Origin: Jeotgalibacillus sp. ET6
GTDB lineage: Bacteria > Bacillota > Bacilli > Bacillales > Jeotgalibacillaceae
Reading direction: 5' to 3'
NCBI RefSeq assembly: GCF_029667115.1
Contig: NZ_JARUIU010000001.1
Location: 62,001 to 126,000 of the forward strand
DNA length: 64,000 nt
The notes below the pieces were generated by a model, which did not search any database, was not told the origin of the DNA, and worked only from the letters and a program-made list of their open reading frames with translations. Below are positions 1 to 9,066 of this stretch, piece by piece. How positions within the stretch are numbered: the first letter of the stretch is position 1; each line of letters begins with the position of its first letter. The position numbers were made by a program, and so were the translations under genes.

Positions 1-1
1 T

Positions 2-118
2 TCAATTTCAGGGTATCGCATGAAAAAGGATCATAAATGGGCAACCTTAATGTTTGTGTATTCTTTGAACTATTTAACAATTCTCTTTGTGGGAATGGTT
101 ATTATTACGTTCATTTGA
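2..118 (+). CDS. ctaB: Protoheme IX farnesyltransferase, C-terminal end (partial)
   Basis: The window opens inside a reading frame of 38 codons ending in TGA at 116-118. The residues end in a hydrophobic stretch preceded by [18 protein letters not shown], which resembles the last transmembrane helix of CtaB, the UbiA-family enzyme that makes heme O from heme B. In Bacillus ctaB lies directly before ctaC, as here. The 5' part is outside the window, so the call rests on this tail and on gene order. Confidence 0.72.
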   Translation, partial: SISGYRMKKDHKWATLMFVYSLNYLTILFVGMVIITFI

Positions 119-209
119 TGTTCAGGAATTCTTTCTTTATAAGAAATCCATATAGATTTTGTTCTCCATACTTACTATTATTTAAACGAAAGAGGGGTTT
201 AATGAAGCT

Positions 210-1322
210 ATGAAAAAAGGGCTAAAGAAATGGCGGCTTCTGCCGATGATTGCGGCTTTAGCGTTTATTCTGTCCGGCTGTGGAGAGCCGTTTTTGTCTG
301 CGCTTCAGCCGGCAGGTGAAGTGGCTCAAAGGCAATATAACCTAATGGTGCTTAGTGCAGTTGTGATGGTTGTCGTTATTATCGTTGTATCCATCGTATA
401 CTCCATTGCCATTACTAAATTCCGGCGTTCAAAAGTCGGAGAAGACGTTATTCCTAAACAAGTGGAAGGAAGCCATACACTTGAAATTCTGTGGACGGTT
501 ATTCCGATCATTTTAGTTTTAGTGTTAGCGGTGCCAACAGTAGCTGTTACGTTTGCTTTGGCAGACACGGCTGAAATGGAAGAAGTGGACGAGGAAGGAA
601 ACAGAACCGCGTTAGTTGTGGATGTCAGGGCAAATCTTTACTGGTGGGAATTTAATTATCCTGACCAGGGGATTGTTACGGCTCAGGATTTAGTCGTTCC
701 AACTGATCAAAACGTTTACTTTAACGTAATTGCTTCTGATGTAAAGCACTCATTCTGGATTCCGGCAGTCGGAGGAAAGATCGATACGAATGTAGATAAT
801 ATGAACACGTTTTATCTGAACTTTGACAGCGGGAGTGCCGAACAGGTGGATAATCTGTTTTACGGCAAGTGCGCTGAGCTATGCGGACCTTCCCATGCGT
901 TAATGGACTTTAAAGTTCAGACACTCTCAAGCGAAGACTTTGACGAGTGGGTCGCTGCTATGCAGGAAGCAGGAGAAGAAGAAAGCGAGCCTGCAAATGA
1001 TGCCATAGCCCGAGGGGAAGAGGTCTTTGGCCCGGATGGTCAAGCTTGCATACAGTGTCACGCTGTTTCACCAACTTCAGGAGCTGGCACCTCTCAAGGA
1101 CCAAACCTTGCAACATTTGGGGAACGTTCTTATGTGGCCGGCATTCTCGATAACAGAGATGGTGAAGACTCAAGAGAAGAAAATATTAAAAACTGGATTC
1201 GAAATGCAGATAAGTTAAAGCCCGGAAACACAATGGGTGCTTATAATGAAGACGATTTATCTGATGAAGATCTGGACGCTTTAACTGAGTACTTAATGAG
1301 TTTAAAAGTTTATACAGAGTAA
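210..1322 (+). CDS. ctaC: Cytochrome c oxidase (caa3) subunit II with fused cytochrome c domain
   Basis: Subunit II of the caa3 terminal oxidase, 370 aa, membrane anchored. A lipoprotein signal ends in LSGC (Cys24). Two transmembrane helices lie near 45-67 and 92-117. The CuA site is complete: His180, then CAELCGPSH with Cys221, Glu223, Cys225, His229, and Met232. The aromatic WWEF lies at about 145. A C-terminal cytochrome c domain carries CIQCH (280-284), with Met342 as probable distal heme ligand, so this form takes electrons through its own heme c. It is the first gene of ctaCDEF. An AGAGGGG Shine-Dalgarno sequence lies upstream; an earlier ATG at 202 stops after three codons. Confidence 0.97.
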   Translation: MKKGLKKWRLLPMIAALAFILSGCGEPFLSALQPAGEVAQRQYNLMVLSAVVMVVVIIVVSIVYSIAITKFRRSKVGEDVIPKQVEGSHTLEILWTVIPIILVLVLAVPTVAVTFALADTAEMEEVDEEGNRTALVVDVRANLYWWEFNYPDQGIVTAQDLVVPTDQNVYFNVIASDVKHSFWIPAVGGKIDTNVDNMNTFYLNFDSGSAEQVDNLFYGKCAELCGPSHALMDFKVQTLSSEDFDEWVAAMQEAGEEESEPANDAIARGEEVFGPDGQACIQCHAVSPTSGAGTSQGPNLATFGERSYVAGILDNRDGEDSREENIKNWIRNADKLKPGNTMGAYNEDDLSDEDLDALTEYLMSLKVYTE

Positions 1323-1359
1323 TGAATTACTTGGAGATTGAACAAGGGAGGTTTAATGA

Positions 1360-3249
1360 GTGAGTACCGTTGCACAAAAACAAGGATTCCTGGCAGTCCT
1401 GTGGGATTATCTCACAACGGTCGACCACAAGAAGATTGCGATCCTTTATCTAGCATCCGGAGGTTTCTTCTTTCTGGTCGGCGGTATAGAAGCCATGATC
1501 ATACGGATACAATTGGCTGTTCCTGACAATAACTTTGTCAGTGCAGGACTTTACAATGAAATCTTAACGATGCATGGAACGACGATGATCTTTCTTGCAG
1601 CCATGCCATTATTATTTGCTTTTATGAACGCCGTTGTTCCTTTGCAAATCGGAGCACGTGATGTAGCTTTTCCATTCTTAAATTCTTTGGGGTTCTGGCT
1701 GTTTTTCTTCGGAGGAATTTTCCTTAACCTGTCATGGTTTTTAGGTGGTGCACCTGATGCCGGATGGACATCTTATGCATCTCTGTCCATAACTTCTGAA
1801 GGCCATGGAATTGACTTTTATGTACTGGGGCTTCAGATATCAGGAGCAGGTACCCTTATTGCAGGGATTAACTTTCTGGTAACCATTATTAATATGAGAG
1901 CACCTGGTATGACTTACATGCGTATGCCGTTGTTTACATGGTCTACGTTTGTAGCATCGGCTCTAATCCTGTTTGCGTTTCCACCATTAACTGTCGGGCT
2001 CTTCCTTATGATGTTCGACCGTATGTTTGGAGCGAATTTCTTTGATGTATCAATGGGAGGAAATACGATTATCTGGGAGCATTTATTCTGGATTTTTGGA
2101 CATCCTGAAGTGTACATTCTGATTCTTCCGGCATTTGGTATTTTCTCTGAAATCTTTGCTACATTCTCAAGAAAACGTCTTTTTGGGTATGCAGCAATGG
2201 TTTTTGCTACCGTACTTATCGGATTTTTAGGATTCATGGTCTGGGCTCACCACATGTTTACTGTTGGTCTTGGACCAACTGCAAACGCGATCTTTGCTGT
2301 TGCTACGATGGCAATTGCAGTTCCAACAGGAGTAAAGATTTTCAACTGGATGCTGACCATGTGGGGAGGAAGCATTGTCTTTACAACACCTATGCTGTAT
2401 GCAGTGGCTTTTATACCTTCCTTTACAGCAGGCGGCGTAACAGGCGTTATGCTCGCATCAGCAGCAGCTGATTATCAATACCATGATACGTATTTTGTTG
2501 TAGCTCACTTCCATTATGTAATTGTTGGGGGAGTAGTATTAGGACTGCTTGCAGGAACTCACTTTTACTGGCCAAAAATGTTTGGAACCATGCTGAATGA
2601 ATTTCTAGGTAAAATAACGTTCTGGCTATTCTTAATCGGGTTCCATGCTACGTTCTTTGTTCAGCATTTCCTTGGATTAATGGGGATGCCTAGACGTATC
2701 TGGAAATTTCTTGACGGACAGGGGCTTAACCTGTTCAATTTAATCAGTACGATAGGTGCAGTATTTATGGCTGTCGCTGTACTGGTGCTTGTGTACAATA
2801 TTATTATTACGCAAATCAAAAATGTAAGAGTTGGTAATGATCCATGGGGAGACGGCCGTACATTAGAGTGGGCAATTGCTTCTCCACCGCCATTTTACAA
2901 CTTTAAACAGCTTCCATTAGTACGCGGACTTGATCCATACTGGATTGAAAAAATGGAAGGCAACACAAAAATGACTCCTGCTGAACCGGTCGGAGACATC
3001 CACATGCCAAACAATTCATTTATACCGTTTGTTATGTCTCTTGGATTATTTATCGCAGCATTTGGAGCCATGTACCAAGTGGACTGGAGGGCATCAGACG
3101 GTGAAAGCTTTGTCTGGGCAATACCGGTTTTAATTATTGGTATGCTGATCACAATAGGTTCTATGGCTGTTCGTTCACTGAAGGATGACCATGGGTACCA
3201 TATTCATAAGGAAGATTTGTTAAATGACGATGAGGGGGGCAGGGACTAA
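1360..3249 (+). CDS. ctaD: Cytochrome c oxidase subunit I
   Basis: Catalytic subunit of the caa3 heme-copper oxidase, reducing O2 to water and pumping protons. The protein has 629 aa and many transmembrane helices. Ligands are visible: His72 and His385 for the low-spin heme; His248 in GHPEVY with the cross-linked Tyr252; the His297-His298 pair for CuB; and His383 in VAHFHYV for heme a3. It is slightly longer than typical subunit I because of a C-terminal extension seen in Bacillus caa3 oxidases. The start is GTG at 1360, eight bases after AAGGGAGG. The stop overlaps the ctaE ATG by one base (TAATG). Confidence 0.97.
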   Translation: MSTVAQKQGFLAVLWDYLTTVDHKKIAILYLASGGFFFLVGGIEAMIIRIQLAVPDNNFVSAGLYNEILTMHGTTMIFLAAMPLLFAFMNAVVPLQIGARDVAFPFLNSLGFWLFFFGGIFLNLSWFLGGAPDAGWTSYASLSITSEGHGIDFYVLGLQISGAGTLIAGINFLVTIINMRAPGMTYMRMPLFTWSTFVASALILFAFPPLTVGLFLMMFDRMFGANFFDVSMGGNTIIWEHLFWIFGHPEVYILILPAFGIFSEIFATFSRKRLFGYAAMVFATVLIGFLGFMVWAHHMFTVGLGPTANAIFAVATMAIAVPTGVKIFNWMLTMWGGSIVFTTPMLYAVAFIPSFTAGGVTGVMLASAAADYQYHDTYFVVAHFHYVIVGGVVLGLLAGTHFYWPKMFGTMLNEFLGKITFWLFLIGFHATFFVQHFLGLMGMPRRIWKFLDGQGLNLFNLISTIGAVFMAVAVLVLVYNIIITQIKNVRVGNDPWGDGRTLEWAIASPPPFYNFKQLPLVRGLDPYWIEKMEGNTKMTPAEPVGDIHMPNNSFIPFVMSLGLFIAAFGAMYQVDWRASDGESFVWAIPVLIIGMLITIGSMAVRSLKDDHGYHIHKEDLLNDDEGGRD

Positions 3250-3878
3250 TGGACGCTGAACAAAAGTTTACAAGCAGAACATGGCCGGAATCCCCTGAGA
3301 AAACGACCCTTGAAGGTAAAAATAAATTTCTAGGTTTTTGGTTATTTCTTGGTGGCGAGACCGTCTTGTTCGCATCTTTATTTGCAACGTATCTTGCGTT
3401 AAAAGACAAAGTTCCTAGTGATGATCATGCGCTCGCGATTGATATGTTCGAATTGCCGCTCGTGTTTATTATGACAATGCTGCTTTTAACATCTTCATTG
3501 ACAAGTGTTTATGCCATGTATCATATGAAAAACTATAATTTCCAAAAAATGAAAACATGGTTGATCATTACTGTAGGCTTGGGATTAGCGTTTCTTGGAT
3601 TTGAAATTTACGAGTTTTACCACTATGTACATGCATTTGAGCATACGTTTACCAGCAGTGCATTTGGATCAGCGTTTTACACTCTGGTTGGCTTTCACGG
3701 GGCTCACGTAGTTGTTGGACTCGGATGGTTTTTGCTTTTGCTTATACGGAATACCAATCGTGGTTTAAACTTATACAACGCTCCAAAATTCTTTGTAGCA
3801 TCACTTTACTGGCATTTTATTGACGTTGTTTGGGTATTTATCTTCACGGTTGTATACTTAATGGGAATGGTGGGATAA
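3249..3878 (+). CDS. ctaE: Cytochrome c oxidase subunit III
   Basis: Subunit III of the caa3 oxidase, 209 aa. The N-terminal loop is followed by five hydrophobic helices, and the FHGAHVVVGLGW segment is the usual subunit III signature. It stabilises subunit I and does not bind redox centres. Translation is coupled to ctaD by a one-base stop/start overlap, and ctaF begins three bases after its stop. All four structural subunits are therefore one tight operon. Confidence 0.96.
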   Translation: MDAEQKFTSRTWPESPEKTTLEGKNKFLGFWLFLGGETVLFASLFATYLALKDKVPSDDHALAIDMFELPLVFIMTMLLLTSSLTSVYAMYHMKNYNFQKMKTWLIITVGLGLAFLGFEIYEFYHYVHAFEHTFTSSAFGSAFYTLVGFHGAHVVVGLGWFLLLLIRNTNRGLNLYNAPKFFVASLYWHFIDVVWVFIFTVVYLMGMVG

Positions 3879-3881
3879 CTG

Positions 3882-4214
3882 ATGGCGACTCAACAATCAA
3901 CTTCAGCGAACCCGAAAGTGAACTATGAGTACAGACGTAAAAAAGCAGCAGAGGAAATGCGCAAACATGTTACATCGTTCGCATTAATGATTTTTGTTAC
4001 TCTTATTGCTTTTATTATGGTGCTGGCTGGGTTCGACAAAACATTCGTATATCCGGTTCTGCTTGCATTGGCAGCACTTCAAGTAGTTCTTCAGCTGTAT
4101 TATTTTATGCACATGAGCCATAAAGGCCATGGCGCTGCTGCGTTATTTTTATACTCAGGTGCGCTAGTCGCATTTATCACCATCCTTACCTTTTTAACCA
4201 TTGTCTGGTGGTAA
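3882..4214 (+). CDS. ctaF: Cytochrome c oxidase subunit IV (CtaF)
   Basis: Small membrane subunit of 110 aa with a polar, lysine-rich N terminus and three hydrophobic helices (about 30-50, 58-78, 86-108). The HMSHKGHG loop lies between the last two. It belongs to the bacterial subunit IV (COX4 pro) family that completes the caa3 complex. It is the last gene before a strong terminator. Confidence 0.94.
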   Translation: MATQQSTSANPKVNYEYRRKKAAEEMRKHVTSFALMIFVTLIAFIMVLAGFDKTFVYPVLLALAALQVVLQLYYFMHMSHKGHGAAALFLYSGALVAFITILTFLTIVWW

Positions 4215-4220
4215 ACAGTA

Positions 4221-4256
4221 AAAGACTGTTGAGCATGTGCTCAACAGTCTTTTTTA
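4221..4256 (+). terminator. Intrinsic terminator of ctaCDEF
   Basis: Near-perfect 15-bp inverted repeat (4221-4235 with 4238-4252) with a very short loop, followed by a run of T. It begins six bases after the ctaF stop. Confidence 0.95.
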
Positions 4257-4321
4257 CCTTTTATGGACCCTTATCTGCTTAGGGCAGAGTGAGATTGTCA
4301 AGACTTTGTCATGTAAGGGCG

Positions 4322-4350
4322 TTGAAGTAAAACATGGTCACCGATATAAT
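4322..4350 (+). promoter_or_regulatory. Predicted SigA promoter of ctaG
   Basis: TTGAAG (4322-4327), a 17-bp spacer and TATAAT (4345-4350), located 39 bases before the ctaG start and after the ctaF terminator. ctaG is therefore probably transcribed independently. Confidence 0.65.
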
Positions 4351-4388
4351 TAAAGTTAAGTACGTTATTAATGAAAGGAAGGTGCCAG

Positions 4389-5297
4389 ATGTCAATAGAG
4401 ATCTTTGGCTTCCAGGCATTATGGAGTCCCTATTTTCTCATCAGTATGATTGTGCTAACGGTGCTGTTTTTCTTGCTGGCAACTAAATGGAGACACCGCT
4501 TTAAAGACAGTGAGCCTTTAACAAGGAAACAAATAGTATTGTTCCTGACAGCCATAACGATCACGTATATCGTGAAAGGTTCTCCAATTGATTTGCTTGC
4601 ACATATTATGTTTTCGGTCCATATGATTCAAATGGGGATCTTTTATCTACTGATCCCGCCATTATTTATCGTGGCAGTTCCAAGCTATATGTGGAAGGCT
4701 GTCATTCGGAATCGATTTGTCAGACCTGTATTCAGATTTTTTACACTGCCAATTATAGCGCTCATCTTATTTAATGGTGTGTTTTCCTTTTATCATATTC
4801 CATTAGTATTTGATACCATTAAAGTGGATGAGGTATTACATGCCGGATATACTGCGGTGTTATTGTCATTGGCTTTCTTTATGTGGTGGCCACTGGTCAA
4901 TCAGGTGGAGGATGAATACCGACTGAGTGGTCTTAAAAAGATTGGATATATTTTCGCAGATGGGATTTTACTGACTCCCGCCTGTGCGCTGATTATTTTT
5001 GCAGACGCCCCAATGTACGAAACGTTTTATAATGGGGGAGCATGGCTTGAGGCGATGGCGCTGTGTGTGCCGGCAGGAACTTTGCAAAGTCTTGCTTCAC
5101 TCGGATTAACAGGACCTGAGCTTTTCAGCAATATGCCTCCTTTAGACGATCAGCAGACAGGCGGCGTTGTAATGAAAATCATACAGGAGATTGTATATGG
5201 AGTCGTTCTAGCCCAGGTATTCTTTGAATGGTACCGACGTGAAAAAGATGAGGGTGATTTGCTAAACGCTTCTTATTACAAAACAGAAGAAGTTTAA
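4389..5297 (+). CDS. ctaG: Cytochrome c oxidase assembly factor CtaG
   Basis: Polytopic membrane protein of the caa3_CtaG family, needed in Bacillus for active caa3 oxidase and probably acting in copper-centre assembly. From the chosen start it is 302 aa with about seven hydrophobic segments and a short charged C terminus. The open frame extends back to ATG 4371, but AAAGGAAGGTG (4374-4384) lies between the two ATGs and is spaced correctly for ATG 4389, giving the family-like start MSIEIFGFQALW. It sits just after the oxidase subunits, as in Bacillus. Confidence 0.93.
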   Translation: MSIEIFGFQALWSPYFLISMIVLTVLFFLLATKWRHRFKDSEPLTRKQIVLFLTAITITYIVKGSPIDLLAHIMFSVHMIQMGIFYLLIPPLFIVAVPSYMWKAVIRNRFVRPVFRFFTLPIIALILFNGVFSFYHIPLVFDTIKVDEVLHAGYTAVLLSLAFFMWWPLVNQVEDEYRLSGLKKIGYIFADGILLTPACALIIFADAPMYETFYNGGAWLEAMALCVPAGTLQSLASLGLTGPELFSNMPPLDDQQTGGVVMKIIQEIVYGVVLAQVFFEWYRREKDEGDLLNASYYKTEEV

Positions 5298-5333
5298 CTT
5301 TATGATTATTTAAAGGGAAAGAGGATATTGCAG

Positions 5334-5795
5334 ATGAGTTTACCTTTATTGCCAACACTGAGCACGATTTTTATTGTGCTCAGTGCTATATTAGTTGCAG
5401 CAGGCTGGATCCTTGTAGTTAAAGGAAGAGTAGAAGCCCACAAAAAAACAATGTTTGCAGCTGCTGTGGCTGCACTTACATTTTTTATTATTTACGTCAG
5501 CCGCACCATTTTTGTCGGAAATACTGCTTTTGGCGGTCCGGACGATATTAAAATCTACTACACAATTTTTCTCGTTTTTCATATTATCCTGGCTACAACC
5601 GGAGCAGTATTCGGACTAGTAACAATCTGGCTCGGCTATAAAAACAGAATAAAAAAACATAGAAAAATCGGGCCCATTACTTCTGTAATCTGGTTTTTTA
5701 CCGCAACAACAGGTGTTATGGTCTATTCACTTCTTTATATATTGTATGATGGCGGGGAAACAACTTCGGTCATTAAAGCAATTCTTGGCTCATAG
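5334..5795 (+). CDS. DUF420 family membrane protein (YozB-like)
   Basis: Integral membrane protein of 153 aa with four hydrophobic helices (about 8-28, 37-58, 75-100, 117-140). The pattern (an N-terminal LPTLSTIFI helix, HKKTMFAA after helix 1, and an H-rich KNRIKKHRKIG loop) matches the DUF420/YozB family, often placed beside ctaG. Its biochemical role is not established; a link to oxidase biogenesis is inferred from position. ATG 5334 is preferred over TTG 5328 because the AAGAGG ribosome site is ten bases from the ATG and only four from the TTG. Confidence 0.85.
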   Translation: MSLPLLPTLSTIFIVLSAILVAAGWILVVKGRVEAHKKTMFAAAVAALTFFIIYVSRTIFVGNTAFGGPDDIKIYYTIFLVFHIILATTGAVFGLVTIWLGYKNRIKKHRKIGPITSVIWFFTATTGVMVYSLLYILYDGGETTSVIKAILGS

Positions 5796-5805
5796 TCTTC
5801 AATTT

Positions 5806-6020
5806 AAAGGAGCCTGAGACAAAAGCGTCTCCAGCTATTTGGCCGGGTCGCTTGCGCTTCAGGAGGACGCTTTTCTCAGGGACGGCGCTGATTAGCCTTC
5901 AGGGCCTAAAGCAACCTCCACATTCTGCAGGAGTGGCCACCCTGCCGCTCCGCTCACTTCACACGATTGATAAAGACTTACTCATTATTTAAGCTTTTTT
6001 GAGTTTTGTCCCAAACTCAT
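5806..6020 (-). repeat. Interspersed nested-inverted-repeat element, copy 1
   Basis: Member of the family best seen at 21801-22026, here in reverse orientation. It fills the convergent gap between the DUF420 gene and the ytvI-like gene. Conserved blocks are the terminator-like arm (GAGCCTGAGACAAAAGCGTC, 5810-5829), the GCGCTTCAGG block, the GGACGGCGCTGA block, CTGCAGGAGTGGCCACC, CCGCTCCGCTCAC, and the far arm GAGTTTTGTCCCAAACTCA (6001-6019). The rest of the gap, 6021-6090, holds a short hairpin, AACTCACTTTC / GAAAGTGAGTTTTTTT (6039-6067), which can end transcription. Confidence 0.85.
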
Positions 6021-6090
6021 TCAATTTAAAGATAAAAACTCACTTTCAGATTAGAAAGTGAGTTTTTTTAATCATTATGCAGCGCAATCA

Positions 6091-7149
6091 CTAAAATTTA
6101 AAGTTTACCTTAATAATGCCTGCTTCTTTAGATGAATTGAAAATGATTAACACTAGAGGTCCAATTATAAAGCCTAAAAGACCAAAAAGTTTAAGTCCGA
6201 TAAACATTGCGACGAGTGTGGCAAGCGGCGAAAGCCCGATATGGCTTCCCATAACTTTAGGCTCTACGACCCTTCTGATAAGAAGAAGCAGGGTTGCCAG
6301 CACAGCAAGCTGTATCCCTTGCTCGATATCTCCTGTTATCAGCTGGAAAATTGCCCAGGGACCTAATATTGCTATGGAGCCAATAATTGGAATAAGATCG
6401 ATAATCCATATAACAAGAGACATAATTAAAGCAACTTCCGGTGCAATGATCCATAAGCCGATTAAAGATCCTGCTAATATCAGCAAGCTGACTAGGAATT
6501 GAGCTTTTGCAAATCCCCAAATAACTTTTGAAAGCCTGGCGGTCATGAATCTGACTTTTTCCGCTGTCCGCTCTTTTAAATGGGTGTAAATACCAGATCT
6601 GATTCTTGGCAGATCGATCATAATTAAAAATAGAGCAATTAAATAAACAATAAAGCTTACAAGATATTCAGGAATGTTGGTGACAGCACCCGTAACCGTT
6701 TCAGCATTGATAAAACCTGTAATACTGGTTCTGAAATCTGTTAGAAAATTTTCCATTTCTGCGCTTAACTGATCGAGAACCTCTGTTGGAACTCTAGCAA
6801 AAGCCACTGTCAGGTCGGCTTCAAATTCTCCCCACCACTCTGTTAATTCGTTGACATAATCCGGTAAGTTTTCAACAAATTGAATAGCTTGACCGACAAG
6901 ACGCGTAATGGAAAAATATAACAGTATTCCGATCGAGGCAATAAACAGAATAAACACAGCCCCTACGGACCATTTTCTTTTGATCTTTAACTGATTTTGA
7001 AGGAATTTCACTATTGGTTCCAAAATCAGTGCTGTAATGAGGGCCATTATTAATGGGACCGACACTGGTAATATAAAGTAAATAACGAGTATGGCAATTA
7101 TCAAAAGGGATAAAATATACCCATTTCGTTTCGTAAACACTTTTGACAA
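6091..7149 (-). CDS. AI-2E family transporter, YtvI-like
   Basis: Polytopic membrane protein of 352 aa in the AI-2E/UPF0118 family. Three N-terminal helices are followed by a soluble central region (about 90-165) and a C-terminal bundle containing IDLIPIIGSIAILGP and the EPKVMGSHIGLSPL motif typical of the family. Length and pattern resemble YtvI, a sporulation-associated member; substrate unknown. The start is TTG at 7149, supported by GGAAAGGGG seven bases upstream; no ATG is closer. It is transcribed towards repeat copy 1. Confidence 0.85.
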   Translation of the reverse strand: MSKVFTKRNGYILSLLIIAILVIYFILPVSVPLIMALITALILEPIVKFLQNQLKIKRKWSVGAVFILFIASIGILLYFSITRLVGQAIQFVENLPDYVNELTEWWGEFEADLTVAFARVPTEVLDQLSAEMENFLTDFRTSITGFINAETVTGAVTNIPEYLVSFIVYLIALFLIMIDLPRIRSGIYTHLKERTAEKVRFMTARLSKVIWGFAKAQFLVSLLILAGSLIGLWIIAPEVALIMSLVIWIIDLIPIIGSIAILGPWAIFQLITGDIEQGIQLAVLATLLLLIRRVVEPKVMGSHIGLSPLATLVAMFIGLKLFGLLGFIIGPLVLIIFNSSKEAGIIKVNFKF

Positions 7150-7294
7150 TGTAGGACCCCTTTCCAGTATTTAGTTCAAGTAAATGATAATAAATGAAAC
7201 GATGGAATAAATTCACCCGCAGCTGGGTGCAGCCAGTGAATGAGGCTGTTTAGCAGCAGCTTCATGGGGAGAGGATGAATCCAATAAATTTAAT

Positions 7295-7322
7295 AAAAGA
7301 GCCAATCGTTACTGGCTCTTTT
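7295..7322 (-). terminator. Intrinsic terminator of ylbA
   Basis: AAAAGAGCCA (7295-7304) pairs with TGGCTCTTTT (7313-7322) around an eight-base loop, just past the ylbA stop on the minus strand. Confidence 0.88.
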
Positions 7323-7329
7323 ATAGTTA

Positions 7330-7689
7330 TTATTCAGTGATTAAAGAAAGTTCCTGATAAACAGCAACAAGTATTTTCTCACAAGTTTGAACAAGGTGCT
7401 CTGGAAATTCCTCGCCTTCTCCATATTCAACACCATGAGGATAGTAATGCTTGCCTAAAAGCGGGGTCATTAATTTGATATCAGCATCGTGCGCGCCAAC
7501 ATCTCCGTCTTCAGTATAGCCGAATATACGCAGATAAAATGTACCTTCACGAATTTCAAACTTGCGGTCGTATGTAACTCTTTCCCAATCCCATTGACCT
7601 GCACGAATTAAGCCATGATTTCTCATGATTTCATCCAGTCGATCCAGTTCAATAAGCAATGTTTCTAAGCCAGTATTTTCAAAGCGCAT
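7330..7689 (-). CDS. ylbA: YugN-like family protein YlbA
   Basis: Soluble protein of 119 aa matching the YugN-like family in length and in blocks such as AGQWDWERVTYDRKFE and GDVGAHDADIKLMTPLLGKH. In B. subtilis ylbA follows ctaG, which agrees with this position. The function is unknown. The ATG at 7689 has a strong AGGAGGG site. It diverges from ylbC. Confidence 0.82.
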   Translation of the reverse strand: MRFENTGLETLLIELDRLDEIMRNHGLIRAGQWDWERVTYDRKFEIREGTFYLRIFGYTEDGDVGAHDADIKLMTPLLGKHYYPHGVEYGEGEEFPEHLVQTCEKILVAVYQELSLITE

Positions 7690-7842
7690 GGAAAATTTCC
7701 CTCCTGTAATTCCTTACTTAAAGTAAAAAAAATGTTGTCTCATTTTATAATAGTCGAAAGAAAACCAAGTTGCAATTATGTCTCTTATGAAAATCACGCT
7801 TTTTGTGGCGATTTCTTGAAATATCTCGAAAATGAAACATTC

Positions 7843-7871
7843 TACACATTCAAACATCGTGTGTGTATAAT
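7843..7871 (+). promoter_or_regulatory. Predicted promoter of ylbC
   Basis: TACACA (7843-7848), a 17-bp spacer and TATAAT (7866-7871), in the 215-bp divergent gap before ylbC. The -10 is consensus and the -35 weak, so a SigA assignment is tentative. Confidence 0.45.
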
Positions 7872-7904
7872 TAAAGAAAGAAGATTAAGAAAGGAGGTAC
7901 AGGA

Positions 7905-8978
7905 ATGAAAGTATTTTTAAGAATACTGGTGGTTCTTGTCGTCATATTTTTAATCGGCTTTTACAGCGGTCCTTCCATACAGGAAAATGAACTTCTTCAA
8001 AATGAGCCTGTAAAATTATCTAAGGATGATAGCGCTGCGAACGTACCTACTGATCTTTCGGATGGCTTAACACGTCCAAAAACCGGAATCTCCGTTTATA
8101 TAGGCAAACCTCTTAAAGAATTTATCGCAAGCTACGGGCAGCCGGACCGCATAGATCCGGGATATTACGATTTAGAATGGCTGATTTATCAGGGGGGAGC
8201 TGGGGCATATATTCAGGTTGCTGTTAAAAACGAGACAGTAAAGGCCATTTATGTGCTCGGTGAGAATATTGACCTTTCTCCATTTAAAATAGGACAGCCT
8301 TTGGAGGAAATTTATCGGTTCACGATGATAACCAGTGAAATTATCGTTGAAGACGATAATGGGACGTACCAATTTGAGCTTAGTGAACAGGATCTTCATA
8401 CCCGCCTGCTCGTCCCATTTGGTGATATGTTCGGCCAGCTTTTTGTAGATCGTTTTAGTGGAAATATATTAGCTGTTTATTTTATGGACAAGGAAACTCT
8501 TCTCGAACAGAGACCTTATGAACTGGTATATAGAGGAGATCTGCCAGCCGTCCCGGTTGAACAGGATAATCAGAGTGAAATTGATTCTGCAGCTGAACAG
8601 CAAATATTTGATATGACGAATGTCATTCGTGAACAGAGGGGGATCAGCCAGCTCGATCCTGATTTTCAATTAGCCAAAGTTGCGAAAGAACAAAGCAGAT
8701 TGCTTTATGATGATTCTTTGCTTACAAATGATTCACCTCAGGGAACACTTCAACAAAGGCTTTCAGAAGGAGTAGAAGCCTTTGATGAAGCCTCTGAAAA
8801 CAGTGCATCAAACTTTACACATTCTTTTTCAGTTCTTCATGCCTGGATGAATTCAGAGGGGCATCGGGATACAATGCTTAAAGAGGAATTTACTCATCTT
8901 GGTGCCGGTGTCTATTATCTATTTTTCACACAGGATTTTATTAAGTACGATTCGGATGAGAAATCAGAAGAAGAGTAA
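7905..8978 (+). CDS. ylbC: CAP-domain protein YlbC
   Basis: Protein of 357 aa with an N-terminal signal-anchor helix (about 4-21), a CAP-associated N-terminal module (about 60-200, with SVYIGKPLKEFIASYGQPDR) and a C-terminal CAP/SCP-like domain (about 225-345). The CAP domain has FDMTNVIREQRG, the HSFSVLHAWMNSEGHRDTML block and a final GAGVYY strand. It is expected to act outside the membrane; the biochemical role of bacterial CAP domains is unclear. AAAGGAGGT precedes the ATG closely. Confidence 0.9.
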   Translation: MKVFLRILVVLVVIFLIGFYSGPSIQENELLQNEPVKLSKDDSAANVPTDLSDGLTRPKTGISVYIGKPLKEFIASYGQPDRIDPGYYDLEWLIYQGGAGAYIQVAVKNETVKAIYVLGENIDLSPFKIGQPLEEIYRFTMITSEIIVEDDNGTYQFELSEQDLHTRLLVPFGDMFGQLFVDRFSGNILAVYFMDKETLLEQRPYELVYRGDLPAVPVEQDNQSEIDSAAEQQIFDMTNVIREQRGISQLDPDFQLAKVAKEQSRLLYDDSLLTNDSPQGTLQQRLSEGVEAFDEASENSASNFTHSFSVLHAWMNSEGHRDTMLKEEFTHLGAGVYYLFFTQDFIKYDSDEKSEEE

Positions 8979-9008
8979 ACCGCGTTTATAATAAAACTGC
9001 AAACGCGC

Positions 9009-9053
9009 AAAAGCTGCCACATTGCCTTTTTTGGGTAATTTGGCAGCTTTTTT
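9009..9053. terminator. Bidirectional terminator between ylbC and the thioesterase gene
   Basis: AAAAGCTGCCA (9009-9019) pairs with TGGCAGCTTTTTT (9041-9053). A-run on the left and T-run on the right allow use from both convergent genes. Confidence 0.9.
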
Positions 9054-9066
9054 AAATAGAAAAAAT

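Noticed and set aside
1914-2237. Minus-strand frame of 107 codons inside ctaD
   Set aside because: Antisense shadow of the oxidase subunit I gene.
5806-6020. Repeat copies as CRISPR units
   Set aside because: Copies are kilobases apart, 100-240 bp long and imperfect; no array of short repeats with spacers is present.
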